From: Paratinospora sagittata
Taxonomy: Eukaryota > Streptophyta > Magnoliopsida > Ranunculales > Menispermaceae
NCBI GenBank assembly: GCA_035771175.1
Contig: CM069612.1
Span: forward strand, 22,922,987-22,986,986
DNA: 64,000 nucleotides
Reading direction: 5' to 3'
Shown here: positions 45,768 through 58,200 of the stretch, piece by piece
Position numbering within the stretch: the stretch's first letter is position 1
How the letters are laid out: each line of letters opens with the position of its first letter
Notes under the pieces: generated by a model
What the model was told of the DNA's origin: nothing
Seen by the model: only the letters and a program-made list of their open reading frames with translations
Database searches by the model: none
Position numbers and translations under genes: made by a program

Positions 45768-48700
45768 CTACTTCTTGTTTTTCACTGGTTTCACTTCTTT
45801 CGTTAGCATCCTAGGAGCGATAGCCATTGCCATGAGCTCTTGGAAAAGCAGTTTACACGCGTAAGGTATATGGACCTGCCAATCATTATGAGACATTTAC
45901 AAGCTGGAAAATTGGGTAACAAATTTATGAAGAGTGAAGAATAAACTTTGGGTAGAACAACGGCTAGCTCATTACCTGAACAATGTCAGTCTTGTTCTTA
46001 CAACCTCTGCACTCAAAGGAATTCTTCTTCAGATTGGCAATAGCAATTAGCCCACAGTGCTCACAGACGTGAACTCTGTATGCATCACTTTGGTCAAACA
46101 ACCTTTCTTTGAGAAAATGAGCTGCCCCATGAGCAATCATGCAATCACGCTCCATCTCCCCAAATCGAAGACCACCATCACGTGAACGACCTTCTGCTGG
46201 CTGCCGTGTTAAGATCTGAACTGGGCCGCGCCCACGTGAATGGATCTTGTCATCCACCATGTGTTTCAACCTCTGGTAGTAAGTTGGGCCCAAAAATATC
46301 ATAGCACTCAGCTTCCGGCCTGTGTGGCCATTGTACATGGTTTCAAAGCCACGCATCTGATACCCACACTTGTGAAGAGCTTTGCTGATATTGTCCACCT
46401 AAAGATTCATATAACAATTAAAATGCTTAAAATGCAGTGGCCAAGGGATCAGGCTCGGAGAAGATAAAACAGAATCATAATCATAAATTTAGCGAAGGTA
46501 ATCAAACTATTACAAACAATTCAACTAATTACCAAAGAGTTTTTTTTTTGAAGTAAATGGAGTTCAATTCAGAAGGCTCTTTACTAAAACAACTTATGTT
46601 TCATCTCAAAAAAAAAATGCAGAATGCTTTATATTGACTTCACAAAAATAAAAAATAAAAAATAAAAGGCTGAAAGTTCAATGCAGAAAGCTCCAAAATA
46701 TTGACTTTAACAATTTTTGACATTGGTTGCCGAAGTGCTGACCTAAAAATTATTCAGATTGCAAGTACTTGCTTTAACTCAGCTAAGAAGCGCTGAACTA
46801 TTCAGATTTAAAAATATAGCTGACCAAGTATTCATTGAAGAAATTTTCTTACAAAATTCAAATCTAGAAGTATGATATCTTACAGTGACATCAGTGAATG
46901 GAGTGGCATCTCCCTCTTTCCCCATGTGAGCTGCAACCTTCCCCATGATGCACTCAATAAGCTGACCAATTGTCATACGAGAAGGAATGGCATGTGGGTT
47001 CACAATAATGTCGGGGGTGATGCCTTCCACTGTCCATGGCATATCTTCTTGTGTATACGTCATGCCAACAGTTCCCTTTTGACCATGCCTACTACTAAAC
47101 TTGTCACCAATCTGGGGTATTCGAACTGATCTCATCCTTACTTTTACAAACCTCAATCCATCAGCATTTGTTGTCAACAAAACCTAAAACAACAAACATA
47201 CATTTAAAATCAACACTAAGAAACACAGTGAGAGCTTAATATGCATTGTTTAATCAGTACAACATCCAAGAAACAACAGTTAGTGAAGCCACTGAAGTCA
47301 TGAATGAAGTATCCATAATAAGATTTCAAAAGGTCTGACAATGCTCTAGGAAGCCTTTTTTCAGCTGAAACTGAGACCAAGATGCCACGCATAAATGCAT
47401 AATACTCAGAGAGGGAACACTAGTATAAAACAAAGATAATGATACACTGGAAGATGTTCAAGAGTCACAAATTAAAGACCCCTTTGGTTTGCAACTCAGA
47501 TGCAACATTCTGTATTCAAAGATATACAAAAAAAGAATAAGTGTTTGTTGGTCAAATTAAAGAGCAGTTTTTTAAAAAAATTTACTAAAAAAACCGGCTG
47601 TTTTTCATAAAATGACGAAAGACTGTTTCTGAATTTTTCTTTCCTGGGTTGTTTCCTGAGATTTAAATCACAAATCAATTGCAGCCTAAACCTACCTGGT
47701 CTACCATCCCACTTTCGCTGTGCCGCAAGCTTGTGCTATGATCACGGCGTGTATAACGTGATGCCTGTCCTTGGGAATCATCCTGTGCAATTGGAGTTGT
47801 CTTTCCAATGATGACATCCTCCCCAGATACCCTTGTGCCCTAGATTCATGATGACAAAAAAATTTTGGATGAGTAAGCAAATCCAAAAATTGGAAAGTCC
47901 TAACCAGAAAAACATCCTAAAAAGAAGCACATGATGGTAACAAATTTATCATATGTACTCACAGGAGGTGCAAGACCATCATCATCCAATTTGTCATATG
48001 AGCCATGTCTCATTCCCTGCCCGAACAAGAAGAGACAAATCATGCTTCAAAATTCCCAGAGACGACAAAGAGCCAAGAGTCTTAACTAGAGTTCAGCACT
48101 CACCATAGTATTTTCCCGGTTTGGGCGCCCAAATTCCTCTTTAACAAGGGTCCCCATTTTCTTTTCCTCATCTCTGCAAATACAAAAGCATTAAATATTA
48201 TATTAGCCCTAAGTAGTTTAAAATAATATGCAGAAGTAACAGCAATAAGATTTAATTACCTGTACGAACGGAAGAACAATGAGCGGAAAAACCCACGGTC
48301 AATTGAAGATTGGTTCATGATGACAGAATCTTCTTGATTATATCCAGAATAGCAGGTAATGGCAACAATGGCATTCTTTAACAGAACCAAAAACAAAGAA
48401 AAATAGATTATGAGTTAATTCCTAGTGCGCAAGGATAGGATAAAGATTTCTTTTTTCTTTTTTCTTTTTTCTTTTATTTAAGGAGTGCTCACAATGCCAG
48501 CGGGTAGCTGTCTAAAGTGCAAGTGCTCCATGGCACGAGTAGTAACAAGAGGCTTCTGAGGATAGTAGAGAACATATGCCAAGGTATCCTGCATCAATTT
48601 TAACAAAACAGAACAAAAACGAAAATGAGTAATTCTGAGAGACCATGAAAATGCACACTACACAAATCTAAAGGAACAGAAACAGAGAACTCACCATTCG

Positions 48701-51700
48701 TAACTGGAAGTTGGTTACATAGATCCCCATAGCTTGCTTGCCCATAGCTGACTGGTAGGTGTTACGGGGGGACTGCAACATATCACCAGAGTATAGGAAA
48801 ATAAAGTAAGGAACAAGAGAATAAACCACCGGACACAAACAACGGAAGAATGCAAATTCAACCACAAGAATATCAGTCAGTAACCTGGTTATGGTCAGGA
48901 AATGGGATTATAGAAGCACAAACGCCCAATATCAATGAAGGATGAATTTCACAATGAGTGTATGTTTCAGAATAAGCCTCCTCTGGCCTATGTCTAGCGG
49001 TTATAAGATCCTGCAATCAAAAATAAGTTTCCCAAGAAGATGCAATTTATCTATAGTTAGGCGAAATAGACAGACCAAAAGATCATTAGATCAGCATAAC
49101 TTCCAGAGACAAAATATTTCTTTTAAGACTTACATTAATGGTCATGGAAATCATCGTAGTTTCTTCTTCTTCAGTGTCGACATACTCTATAAATCCTTTG
49201 GCCACGAGATCATGCCAACCACCTTCATCCTGGGATTCCTGAATAAAGATCAAGGTTGAAGATGTCATAAACCAATTCAATACTCGGAGATAACAATGTT
49301 GCTCCTTAGAAAAAAGGCAATGTTGCTTAAATTATACAGACCCGTAGTTGCAATACACGAATGTCCTTCTTTTTTATCAGAAGGCGTTGTTTCTCCACAA
49401 TAAATAACGGACGACTGCAGCGGCCATAATCAGTATATAGCCGCAATTCTTTCAAACGAATGTCCCGGATAACTCCAACTTCTGTATTGACATCAACCTG
49501 TGAAAGAGAAAAAACTAAATGTCGGGCATGAACATATACAACATTAGATTTGGAAAGCCATTACTATATGCAATTACACGTCATGCCTCCCATACATTCA
49601 GATACCTCTTTAAAGTAAAGAAACATGCAATTTGAGGGGGAAAAGGCAACCATATTCTAGCAAGGATGTCTAATCTTCATTCCCAAATCCTTCCACATTG
49701 CATGCACCCAATGTTTCCAAGGGAATTGACTACCATCAGCTTACAGAGTTTCATTAGCTTATTCTTAATGTCCAATCCACTGAACTCTCTTATTAAAAAG
49801 ATAACTACCCCTTCACTTTTACCAAAAAGAAAATAATTGACCATTTTCACAACCTCTCAGCCATAGAGAAGGGATCATAACAAAAAAGAAATGCTTGTGA
49901 AAGAAGAAAAGGGTGCATTTCCTAGCCTTAATCTGCCTCCCTCAGAAAGTACTATTCTTGCGGCCTTGCCAGGATGTAAACAAATTTTGAACTTGTTACT
50001 ACACCACTAAAGAACTTTGGTTCAAAGGAAGCATCAAGCAAAGGGATGCTCACAAACGCTTTGTGGGAAGATGGGCCACAGTATAGCAAAGATGGCTGCT
50101 AATTTTTGGTTGGTTAATGATTCATAGGAGATTGCCTACTAGCAATCTTTTGCAGTGACGGTTCTCGGTCATATTTATCTCCTCATGCTTGCCCTTTGTG
50201 TCTAAAGGATTGGGAGACAATTGATCATATTTTTGTGGATTCTGAGTTTTCTAGATGTGTATGGTGCAGTTGGGAATTTTTTGGGTTGGAGTCTTTAAGG
50301 CTCCTTCTAATTGTGAGGAGTGTTTATCATTGGAGAACATCCAAAGTACCTCATCAACACTGAAACATATTGCAAGAATTGCTACTTGTGCTACTTTGTG
50401 GTGCTTATGGTTAGAGAGGAACATCGGGATCTTTCAAGATGCTGCCAAACCAGCTACAATCATTTTGGAAGAGGCCGTTCGGCTAGCAAGCTGTTGGATT
50501 GCTTCACCAAAACTTGGAGGAGGTTATTCATGTGGGGAGGGGGAAAGGAACTGGGCTGTGTGTGTAATGGGTGTATTCTGCTGCTGAGGCAGTCTTGTTG
50601 GTTTTTTCCTTCCTATAGGTGTATGTCCGATGCCGTCTTGTGCTGCTAGTTAGAGTACTCCCGGTACCCTTTTAGACTGTACTTGAATATTTGCTAATAT
50701 ATCTTTGTTTGTTTCTTCTCAAAAAAAAAAGAAAAATCTGGTTTCAAAAAAATTTAACCTAGCAGGCTCAAAAGATCACACCAAGAAAAGGGATGAAGCT
50801 ACAGAAAGTATGAGGGGGCTTCAATGAAAAATATCATATCATCAATGGACTCAAGGTGTTAAGGTCATCTCACGACTTTCCTAGCAAGGCATGGTCTAAC
50901 AATAAAAATCAAATAATTTCTAACATAGACACAATATTTTTGCACATCATATTATGTATTTCAAGATTTTGAAACTTAGACAACTTAAATATATCCAAAG
51001 GAAAATTCTCTATATATGTTATAAACATTATTTCCAAACTTAAAAGCTTAAATAATCACAAGAACATCCAAAAATATGTAGCGCTATCTATATGCCTGAT
51101 TAGTAACTTAAGAACACATGATAACTTTTTAAGAGAGAAAAAAAGTTTGTGGTTAAATTTATGTATTTGTCATAAAGGATAGATAAAAATAGAAGAAAAA
51201 AGGTTGCAATATACTTTTTTCTTTCTTTGATTGAAGGACCAAAGGTTGCAATATCATTTTATACCTCTTTTAAAATGTTTTTGAAATTATAATGTAGAGC
51301 TTAAATTTTAAAAATTGCAGAGCATTTCCAGACTAAATAACAGCCTAGATGTTAAAATGCTTAGACAATGGCTTAAATGATGTAAATGTACACCTAGGCA
51401 ATATTAATAACATGAAATCCTCAAGAATAGTAATGAAAAAATATAAATAAGGTCAAAGAATAGTTCATTTTCTGAAGGATTCACGCACATAACATGAGTA
51501 ACCTCGCAAGATATGAAGCTGAGAGAAGCATTGGTTCATTAATGCTATAAAATGCAAAATTACAAAAGATGTACACACATACCTGTCTCCTCAACTGCCT
51601 CAGGGTCTTGACCAAAAGCTCAGGGTTACGATGTATGCCAACCCAGCAACCATTGACAAAAATTTTGGTTGCTTGGGGAATAACTGCAGGAGAAATCTCC

Positions 51701-54700
51701 TAAAGAAGGATAAAAACAGAAAAGGAAACAACATTCATGAGAAGAGCAATGCACACATATGATGAAACCACAGTATGCAAAGGGATTTCAAATGACTTGC
51801 CTCAAAATTCTCAGTACTCCACTCTTCTAAAAATTCCAAAATTGGATTTGCTGCTGATCCTACTGTTATGTAAACCATCAAGGCAAGATTCTTCACAAGT
51901 CCACAAGCCTATGGAAACACCAACAAGAAGAAAATTAATTTTTCAGAATCCACCATATAAAGTTACCAGAATTTTTTTTAAGGAAAGAAAAATCTATTCA
52001 GATTGCTCAATGTTTACTTGTCCTTCTGGCGTCTCTGCAGGACACATCATTCCCCAATGTGAATTATGCAACTGCCGGGGCTTTGCCAATTTTCCTAGAC
52101 AGAAAACAAACCATAAGAAAGCTGCATGCGATAAAAACTGCAATATTGTTGAACTAAATCCTACATGCACTGAAAAAGTTTACCTTCACGCCCTATAGGA
52201 GAGTTCAACCTTCGCAAGTGAGAAAGAGTAGAAGAATATGTCAAACGATTCAACACCTGTTACACAAACATATATAAAATCGCACTGCAACTAGACCAAT
52301 AATTGTGCATGTTTAGAAATCTCAAAAATTAGTGAACTGACGATAACACAGCAAAGTCAACTTTGACTCCAACCTGTGAAACTCCAGCTCTTGTACCAGC
52401 TGCATTTGCTTGTCCCCAGTTTCCAGTGGCAAGAGAATATTTAAGGCCACTTGTAATAGTTTTGGCTTTGATTGCAAATTGTAAATTAACATCTTTGCCA
52501 TTATCAACACACTGCTCCATGCATAGATATAAATAAGCTGAAAAGGAGACATGCACAAACAGATATAATATACTTAAAAAAGAGCTCGCAAAAGTTTAGA
52601 ACCTTCTGAGCATAGGCTCTCACATCTCTCGTCAACTTTCTAAACAGCTGCACAGATATGAACAACAAACAGAAATAAATAAAAAATGCTAATTCAAAAT
52701 TTGAATGTTAAGAAAAGACTTCAGAGATCCAAACCATTCGGAATAAGCCTCCAAGTAGAGGACCAGCAAGGTCAAGTCTCTTATTGCCATAATGATCCCT
52801 ATCATCTTCAGGCCTCCGGCCAAGGGCACAAAGCAAAAGCCGATGAATAATATACCTAGCAGAAAGAAACAGTATGGATTTATAGATGTGATTCAGAATT
52901 TATTATACTGTAATCCCATTAGAAGAACACAAAGCTACCCGAAATAGTAAGCTTTTTTTGTTTCACAGTATTCTCCAACACCAACATGAGGAAGCATTTC
53001 CTTTTGAAGTATCTCCTTAGCATACCTGAAATAAAAAATGGCCTACCATTAGTAGACCGAAAAACACAGCACATCAAATCCTATTCCTGACAAATGCAAT
53101 GAGTTACATACTTAATTCTTTTCTCTCTTGTCACACCCACGGTAGAACCTCTTTTACCAATATAATCTAATGCAACCTGCAAAAATCAATAGAGCCAATC
53201 AAGTTAACTAATTAGACTCCTCTATCATGATTAGAAGGTGATCAAAGCCAACAAATATCATCTTAATTACGTACGAAAAAATCCAGAATGGATCAACTTT
53301 TTATTGCATGTAAGAGCACTTGAATTCAAAATTCTAGCCAGATAATTCAAGAAAACTGCTATAGATACCTGTTGATTTTGAATCACAAATGCTTCTTCTA
53401 AGGATGGACGGAGCAACTCCATCATCTGTGTATCTGAGAAGTCATAGCATATGTGCTCTAATATATCTTTGTCTGCAACAAATCCTAAAGCCCTAAAAAC
53501 AATAATTATCGGAATCTCTGTTCGGATGTACGGTAAGGTAGCCCGGATATATTGCCCTGAAGATCCCTGCAGCAACCATTACAAGACAGGAAGACAACAC
53601 AAATGAGAAAACAAAGTGAGATAGCCTTGAGCATACAACTCAAAAACCAGCTGAAATTCTAGTTACCGCTTTGGTGTTAGAGCGAGAAAGCATCCGAACA
53701 AACATGCTACTTGGTGGCCTATTTTGATTTTCCGCCATCGACCTGACCTCAGCCACATATGCATGCTTATTGGGTTGTCTCTTCTTGAAAACATACACGT
53801 GATTAGTGCTCATTTTCTCCTGAGCAATCAACACCTTCTCACTCCCATTTATAATAAAATAACCTCCTTGATCATAAGGACACTCCCCCAGCTCAGTTAA
53901 ATCCTTCTCAGAGTTCTGATACAGAGTGCAATAACTAGACCGAAGCATGATTGGAACCTAGAATGCATCCAAATAAATCATATTAAGTTTAAAAAGACAC
54001 CTAGATAGCAGTAAGGGTGTGTTTGGTAACTAAGAAACTTTTCCTTGAGAAAATAGTATTTTTTCGAAAAAATTTGCTTGAAAATGTTTTCTCACGGTCG
54101 TTTGGTCTTAAATATGAAAAAACTTTCTCATGGTTGATTAGTTATTCAATTGAACAACTATAACTTCTTCAAATGTAATTGGAGAAATTTTCTCATGAGA
54201 AAAAAAAATTTATCACCTCTTTTAGCAACCAAACACGAGAAAATATGATTTTTTCAAGAAATAACCAATTTCAACCAAACACAATAGGTGAGAGAAGATA
54301 GTGATTTTCTAGAAAATATTCTATTTTCCCATGTTTGATTGGCAAAAAAGGTAAGAAAAAAGTTTTAAAAAAATTTCACATACCCACAATTTTCTCACCA
54401 TAATTTTCTGGGGGGTGAGAATTTTTTTTTTGCTCAAATTTAGAGAAGTTATAGTTATATAATTGAATAACTAACTAATAACCAACTATGACACAAGTAC
54501 ATTTTCTCGAGAAAATATTATTTTCTCAAAACAAATTTCTTAGCTACCAAACACAGAACTCAACTATCAACAATAGAACTTGAAATTACACACCTTCCCA
54601 ATAAAAACTTTGGGGATAGTTTCAGGAGGCTCGGTGACTTCTTCCCCATCATGTCCCTTCTTCATGACTTGCTTCGTCACATCCACATACAACGGCGCCG

Positions 54701-55205
54701 AATACGTCAGGTTCCTCAACCTTGCCGCTTTCGGAAACAAAGTGGCGGTTTCTCCATCCGATTCAGTCATCATAGGCTTACTCAAATATATTTGCCCGAA
54801 GCTTATTTTGTAGATTGTCTGCACATACAACCGTGCAAAAACAAACATACAAGAATAGAACACAAAACCTAGTTATCACAGAAGATTTTACTTCGTAATA
54901 AGCAAAAAAGACCCAAACCGAGAAAAAAATTAAACTTTTTTCAGAGGAAAAACTCGTCAAACCTCGAGGAAATCGGATTGGCGACCGGGATTGTGCTGGG
55001 ATTCGGGGCGGATTATGATGTCGTCGGACTCGTCGACGATTTCTTGCATGGTGTTCTGGATGAATTCGTCGAAGGAATCCAATTGTTGCCGCACAAGCCC
55101 TTTTTCTTCGAAATAAGCGCTGATTACAGCCCACGCGTCTTCTTGCGTGATCTCCTCCTCGTCCTCGGTTGCCATGGGATCGTAGTCATCTCCTCCACCA
55201 TACAT
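45768..55205 (-). CDS. NRPB2: RNA polymerase II second-largest subunit RPB2 (25 exons)
   Basis: Complete gene. Exons on the - strand: 55205-54963, 54818-54594, 53957-53667, 53566-53369, 53176-53112, 53025-52939, 52855-52735, 52647-52603, 52511-52374, 52256-52184, 52094-52018, 51908-51801, 51699-51583, 49497-49342, 49238-49134, 49010-48885, 48772-48695, 48588-48493, 48375-48260, 48173-48104, 48016-47963, 47839-47696, 47183-46884, 46398-45976, 45875-45768. They sum to 3564 nt in phase, 1187 aa, the length expected for plant RPB2. Motifs: [17 protein letters not shown] near the start, [45 protein letters not shown] (796-813), [12 protein letters not shown] (937-948) and the C-terminal zinc site with cysteines at 1123, 1126, 1141 and 1144, then [20 protein letters not shown]. 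It forms half of the polymerase active centre with RPB1. The Pol II form is clear from the collinear match to RPB2 rather than RPA2, RPC2 or the Pol IV/V subunit. Intron 12 uses a GC donor; intron 13 (2.1 kb) holds a LINE piece. Confidence 0.97.
49960..50735 (+). mobile_element. LINE 3' fragment in NRPB2 intron 13 (antisense to the gene)
   Basis: The + strand encodes the zf-RVT type tail of plant LINE ORF2: LPTSN-like context, then SPHACPLC-x6-ETIDHIF, a tryptophan-rich block and a [13 protein letters not shown] motif (frame 50255-50587). It ends TTTCTTCTC followed by 10 A (50721-50730). It is 5' truncated and frameshifted. It accounts for the unusual length of this intron. Confidence 0.8.
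54014..54556. mobile_element. MITE-like element in NRPB2 intron 2
   Basis: The left end TGTGTTTGGTAACTAAGAAA is mirrored by TTTCTTAGCTACCAAACACA at the right end; the next bases (TTGAGAAAATA / TATTTTCTC) also pair. An internal copy of the end motif (CAACCAAACACGAGAAAAT) lies near 54223. About 540 bp, AT-rich, with no coding capacity. Likely a hAT-type miniature element, but no target duplication is readable. Confidence 0.65.
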
Positions 55206-55649
55206 GTTTTGTAGAAGAAGAGAAGATAAACCCTAGAAAACTCGATCCTGATAGTTCGAAAAATGCAGAGTGAGCAATTTTTTTTCTTCTTTTTTTCGGG
55301 TTTTGGAAGTTAGAACTTAGAAATAACAAAACCCTAACAATTTAATCTTATTTTTTTGTCAAGAATTTTTGCAAGTTTTGTTTTTCGTTTTCAGTTAATT
55401 GACAGTCAAAACAAGTTCGTACCTTGTTCATTAACACAAGAGTGCTCAGATGACCTAAAATAGTTGCAGCGAGCCAACTCGAAGTGTCCATCCTGGTCTT
55501 TTTGCTAAAATACCATCTTGAGACCAGTGAACAGTTCAAAAAGTCTCTCATATTCCAAATATTTACAATTATGCCGTTACCAACGTGGCGCCGATTTTAA
55601 ATCAAGGTTCTATCCTACGTACGCCCTTGCCAGCAGTGCAAGCTGCAAC
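55206..55649. promoter_or_regulatory. NRPB2 upstream region
   Basis: This is the leader and proximal promoter of NRPB2, ending at the foldback element. I cannot point to a convincing TATA box; the region is T-rich near 55277-55300 and 55350-55390. Frame 55551-55348 is not supported as a gene. Confidence 0.35.
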
Positions 55650-55849
55650 TAGTTTTTTTCTTGATTAATATAATTAATTAAAATTATAATCTTAATATTA
55701 AATTTTTTAAAATTAAGACTCATATACCCAACATTTCAGTGTTTTTTCTGCATAGGCACGGATTGAATTTTTTTTTTCCACGTAGTAGGCGTCTTCCTAA
55801 AAATTAACTTCAGCTCAAATTTTTTTTTTTTTAAATAAGAAATTCGTAG

Positions 55850-57000
55850 GTCACACCAATCTGCAGGGTATTTTTGTCGCTCACTACTTAGAGCAACTCT
55901 CAATACCCTTTTAGGGACTCGTGAAACCGAGGGAACCTCACTCCTATGCCCCGGTGAATTTCTTACCCTCCAACCGGAAGTTTTAGTTCAAATAAACTAA
56001 ATTGACTTAAAAAATCCTTTTAACTCAACCGCGGCCAATCCGCCTGATTTTTTTTCATCCGACACTTGGAGTGAGTCTCAATACCGTGCTAGGGACCCCC
56101 GGAATAGTCAGAACACCGTTCCCATACCTCGATGAATTTTTCACCCCCAACTCGAAACTTTTAGTTCAAATGAATTCAATTACACTTAGGAAATCTTTTT
56201 GATTTAACCGCGGCCAATCCGCTGGGTATTTTATTCGTCTGACACTTGAGCATGTCTCAATACCTTGTCAGGGACCCCCGGAACCGACGGAACCCCGCTC
56301 TCATGCCCTGGTGAAATTTTTACCTTCCAACCGGAAGTTTTAGTTCAAATGAACTAAATTGACTTAAAAAACCCTTTTTAACTCAACCGCGGCCAATCCG
56401 CCTGATTTTTTTTGCGTCTGACACTTGGAGCGAGTCTCAGTACCTTGCAAGGGACCCCCGAAACCATTGGAATACCACTCCCATGCCCCGATATATTTTT
56501 CATCCCCCAACCGAAACTTTTAGTTCAAATGAACTCAATTACACTTAAAAAACCCTTTTGACTCAACTGCGGCCAATTTGCTGGGTATTTATTCGTCCGA
56601 CACTTGGAACTAGTCCCAATACCCAGCCAAGGACCCCTAGAACCGACGAAACCCCGCTCTCATGCCCCGATGAATTTTTCACCCTCCAACTGAAAGTTTT
56701 AGTTCAAATGAACTAAATTGACTTAAAAAAACCCTTTTGACTCAATTGCGGCCAATCCGTCGGATTTTTTTTTCTTCGTTCGACACTTATAACGAGTCCC
56801 AATACCCTGCTAGGGACCCCCGGGACAGTTGGAACCCCGCTCTCATGCCCCGGTGAATTTTTCACCCCCAATCAGAAGCTTTAGTTCAAATGAACTAAAT
56901 CGACTTAAAAAACCCTTTTGACTCAATCGCGGTCAATCCACCAGTTTTTTTTTCGTTCGACACTTGGAGCGAGTCCCAATACCCTGAAATTTTAACATAC
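55850..57000 (+). repeat. Foldback element, left array of ~180-bp repeats (about 6-7 units)
   Basis: GACACTTGGAGCGAGTC-type starts lie at 56061, 56241, 56420, 56599, 56782 and 56959, spacing 177-183. Units carry GACCCCCGGAACCGACGGAA, CCCATGCCCCGGTGAATTTT, CAACCGGAAGTTTTAG, the near-palindrome TTTAGTTCAAATGAACTAAA and CTCAACCGCGGCCAATCCGC. They are homologous to the array at 14700-16628. Confidence 0.9.
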
Positions 57001-57125
57001 CCCAATTTGAACATAGAGATAAATCAATCCAGTTTACTGCGTTGCTTTTTACTGCTATGGACCACTAAAGAGACAATGAAAGTAACCGAACAACTATTCA
57101 ATTATCATACCACTAAAGAGACAAT

Positions 57126-57540
57126 GACAGGGTATTGGGACTCGCTCCAAGTGTCGGACGAATAAAAAACCCGGCAGATTGACCGTGGTTGAGTCAAAGG
57201 GTTTTTTAAGTGCAATTGAGTTCATTTGAACTAAAAGTTTCGGTTGGGTAAAAAATTTACCAGGGCAGGGGAGCGGTATTCCGATGATTCTGGGGGTGCT
57301 TAGTAAGGTATTGGGACTCGCTTTAAGTGTCAGATGAAAAAAAATCAGGCGGATTGGCCGCGGTTGAGTTAAAAGGGTTTTTTAAGTCAATTTAGTTCAT
57401 TTGAACTAAAACTTTTAGTTGAAGGATAAAAAATTCACCGGGGCATGAGAGCGGCGTTTCGTCGATTTTGCGAGTTCCTATGAGGGTATTGAGAGTTGCT
57501 CCAAGTAGCCGTCGAAAAAAATACCTTGCAGATTGACTGT
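57126..57540 (-). repeat. Foldback element, right array of ~180-bp repeats (about 2.3 units, inverted)
   Basis: The same unit as the left array in opposite orientation: GGTATTGGGACTCGCTCCAA at 57130 and GGTATTGGGACTCGCTTTAA at 57308, each followed by CAGGCGGATTGGCCGCGG-like, TTTAGTTCATTTGAACTAAA-like and CACCGGGGCATGAGAGCGG-like blocks. The spacer between arrays (57001-57125) contains ACCACTAAAGAGACAATGA twice (57061 and 57110). Confidence 0.88.
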
Positions 57541-57837
57541 GACCTAAGAATTTCTTACTTTAAAAAAAAATATTTAAGATGAAGGCGTTTTTTAGGAAGA
57601 AGCCTATTATGTGGCAAAAAAAAAAAAATTCAATCCCACGCTGTTTAATATTGGGTATGGGTCATAATTTTAAAAAATTTGATATTTGGGTTAATTAATT
57701 ATACTGAAAAAAACCAGCTACACCTTCTAATCTTCGACTAGCCAATTGTATACAACCACGTGTACTTCCCTACATACGCGCGTTCACATTTTATAACCAC
57801 CAAACAATAAATCTCCAAGCGACACCTGTCTCTCCCG

Positions 57838-57844
57838 TTATAAA
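57838..57844 (+). promoter_or_regulatory. Candidate TATA box of the thioredoxin m gene
   Basis: TTATAAA lies about 120 bp upstream of the start codon at 57963 and just downstream of the foldback element. The leader that follows is C/T-rich (57866-57895), common in plant genes. Position-based call only. Confidence 0.4.
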
Positions 57845-57962
57845 TTGTCTGATCTGTCGCCGTTCTTCATCATCATCTTCTTCGTCTTCTCCAGTGGCAT
57901 TCCTGTAAATACCTGCGTTTCTTTCAAAACCCTAGTTTTCGACTGCTTTTAGCAGTTTTTCA

Positions 57963-58200
57963 ATGGCGTCTCTTTTCGAATTGGTCGTATTTACGCGATC
58001 TTCCGGCTTCGGAGCGAGCGTATCAGTGCGTGTGAAAGCTTCTGCGATTTGCTCTCTCTCGTGCGACCGGAAGGTGCGGTGTTTGCCGGAGTCGAAGGGT
58101 TTGAGGATCCAATCGCGTTTGCCGAAGCGGTTGGTGGCGTCAAGGAATGCTGATCGAGCTGGTGTCGTCGTGTGCGAGGCTCAGAAGACGGCGGTTGAAG
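57963..58200 (+). CDS. Thioredoxin m, chloroplast precursor: exon 1 only
   Basis: 79 codons plus one base, starting MASLFELVVF and ending CEAQKTAVE before a GTTAGG donor at 58201. The Ser/Arg/Val-rich, acid-poor N-terminus is a typical chloroplast transit peptide. The blocks LPESKGLR and (V)VCEAQ...TAVE are those found in plant thioredoxin m precursors just before the mature domain, which starts in exon 2 in the family. The mature part, with its WCGPC redox site and SVPTV motif, is not found in the remaining 5.8 kb of the window. Either intron 1 is long and continues beyond the window, or the gene is broken. A LINE occupies 58742-59778 within the presumed intron. Thioredoxin m reduces stromal targets using electrons from ferredoxin-thioredoxin reductase. 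Confidence 0.75.

Larger units (their letters stand above)
55650..57715. mobile_element. Foldback MULE derivative built of 180-bp repeats
   Basis: Ends: TAGTTTTTTTCTTGATTAAT at the left and the inverted GGTTTTTTTCAGTATAATTA at the right. The inverted match continues through AAATTTTTTAAAATTA, CATA(TA)CCCAA, GAATTTTTTTTTT, CCAC(G/A)TA(G/A)TAGGC and TCTTCCTAAAAA, then on into the repeat arrays. The flanks AGCTGCAAC (55641-55649) and AGCTACACC (57716-57724) match at 7 of 9 bases, as expected for an aged 9-bp Mutator duplication. The outer TIR also matches the MULE at 14.4-27.45 kb (TAATTAAAATTAT, ACTCATATACCCAAC). It has no coding capacity, so it would depend on a transposase made elsewhere. Confidence 0.82.
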
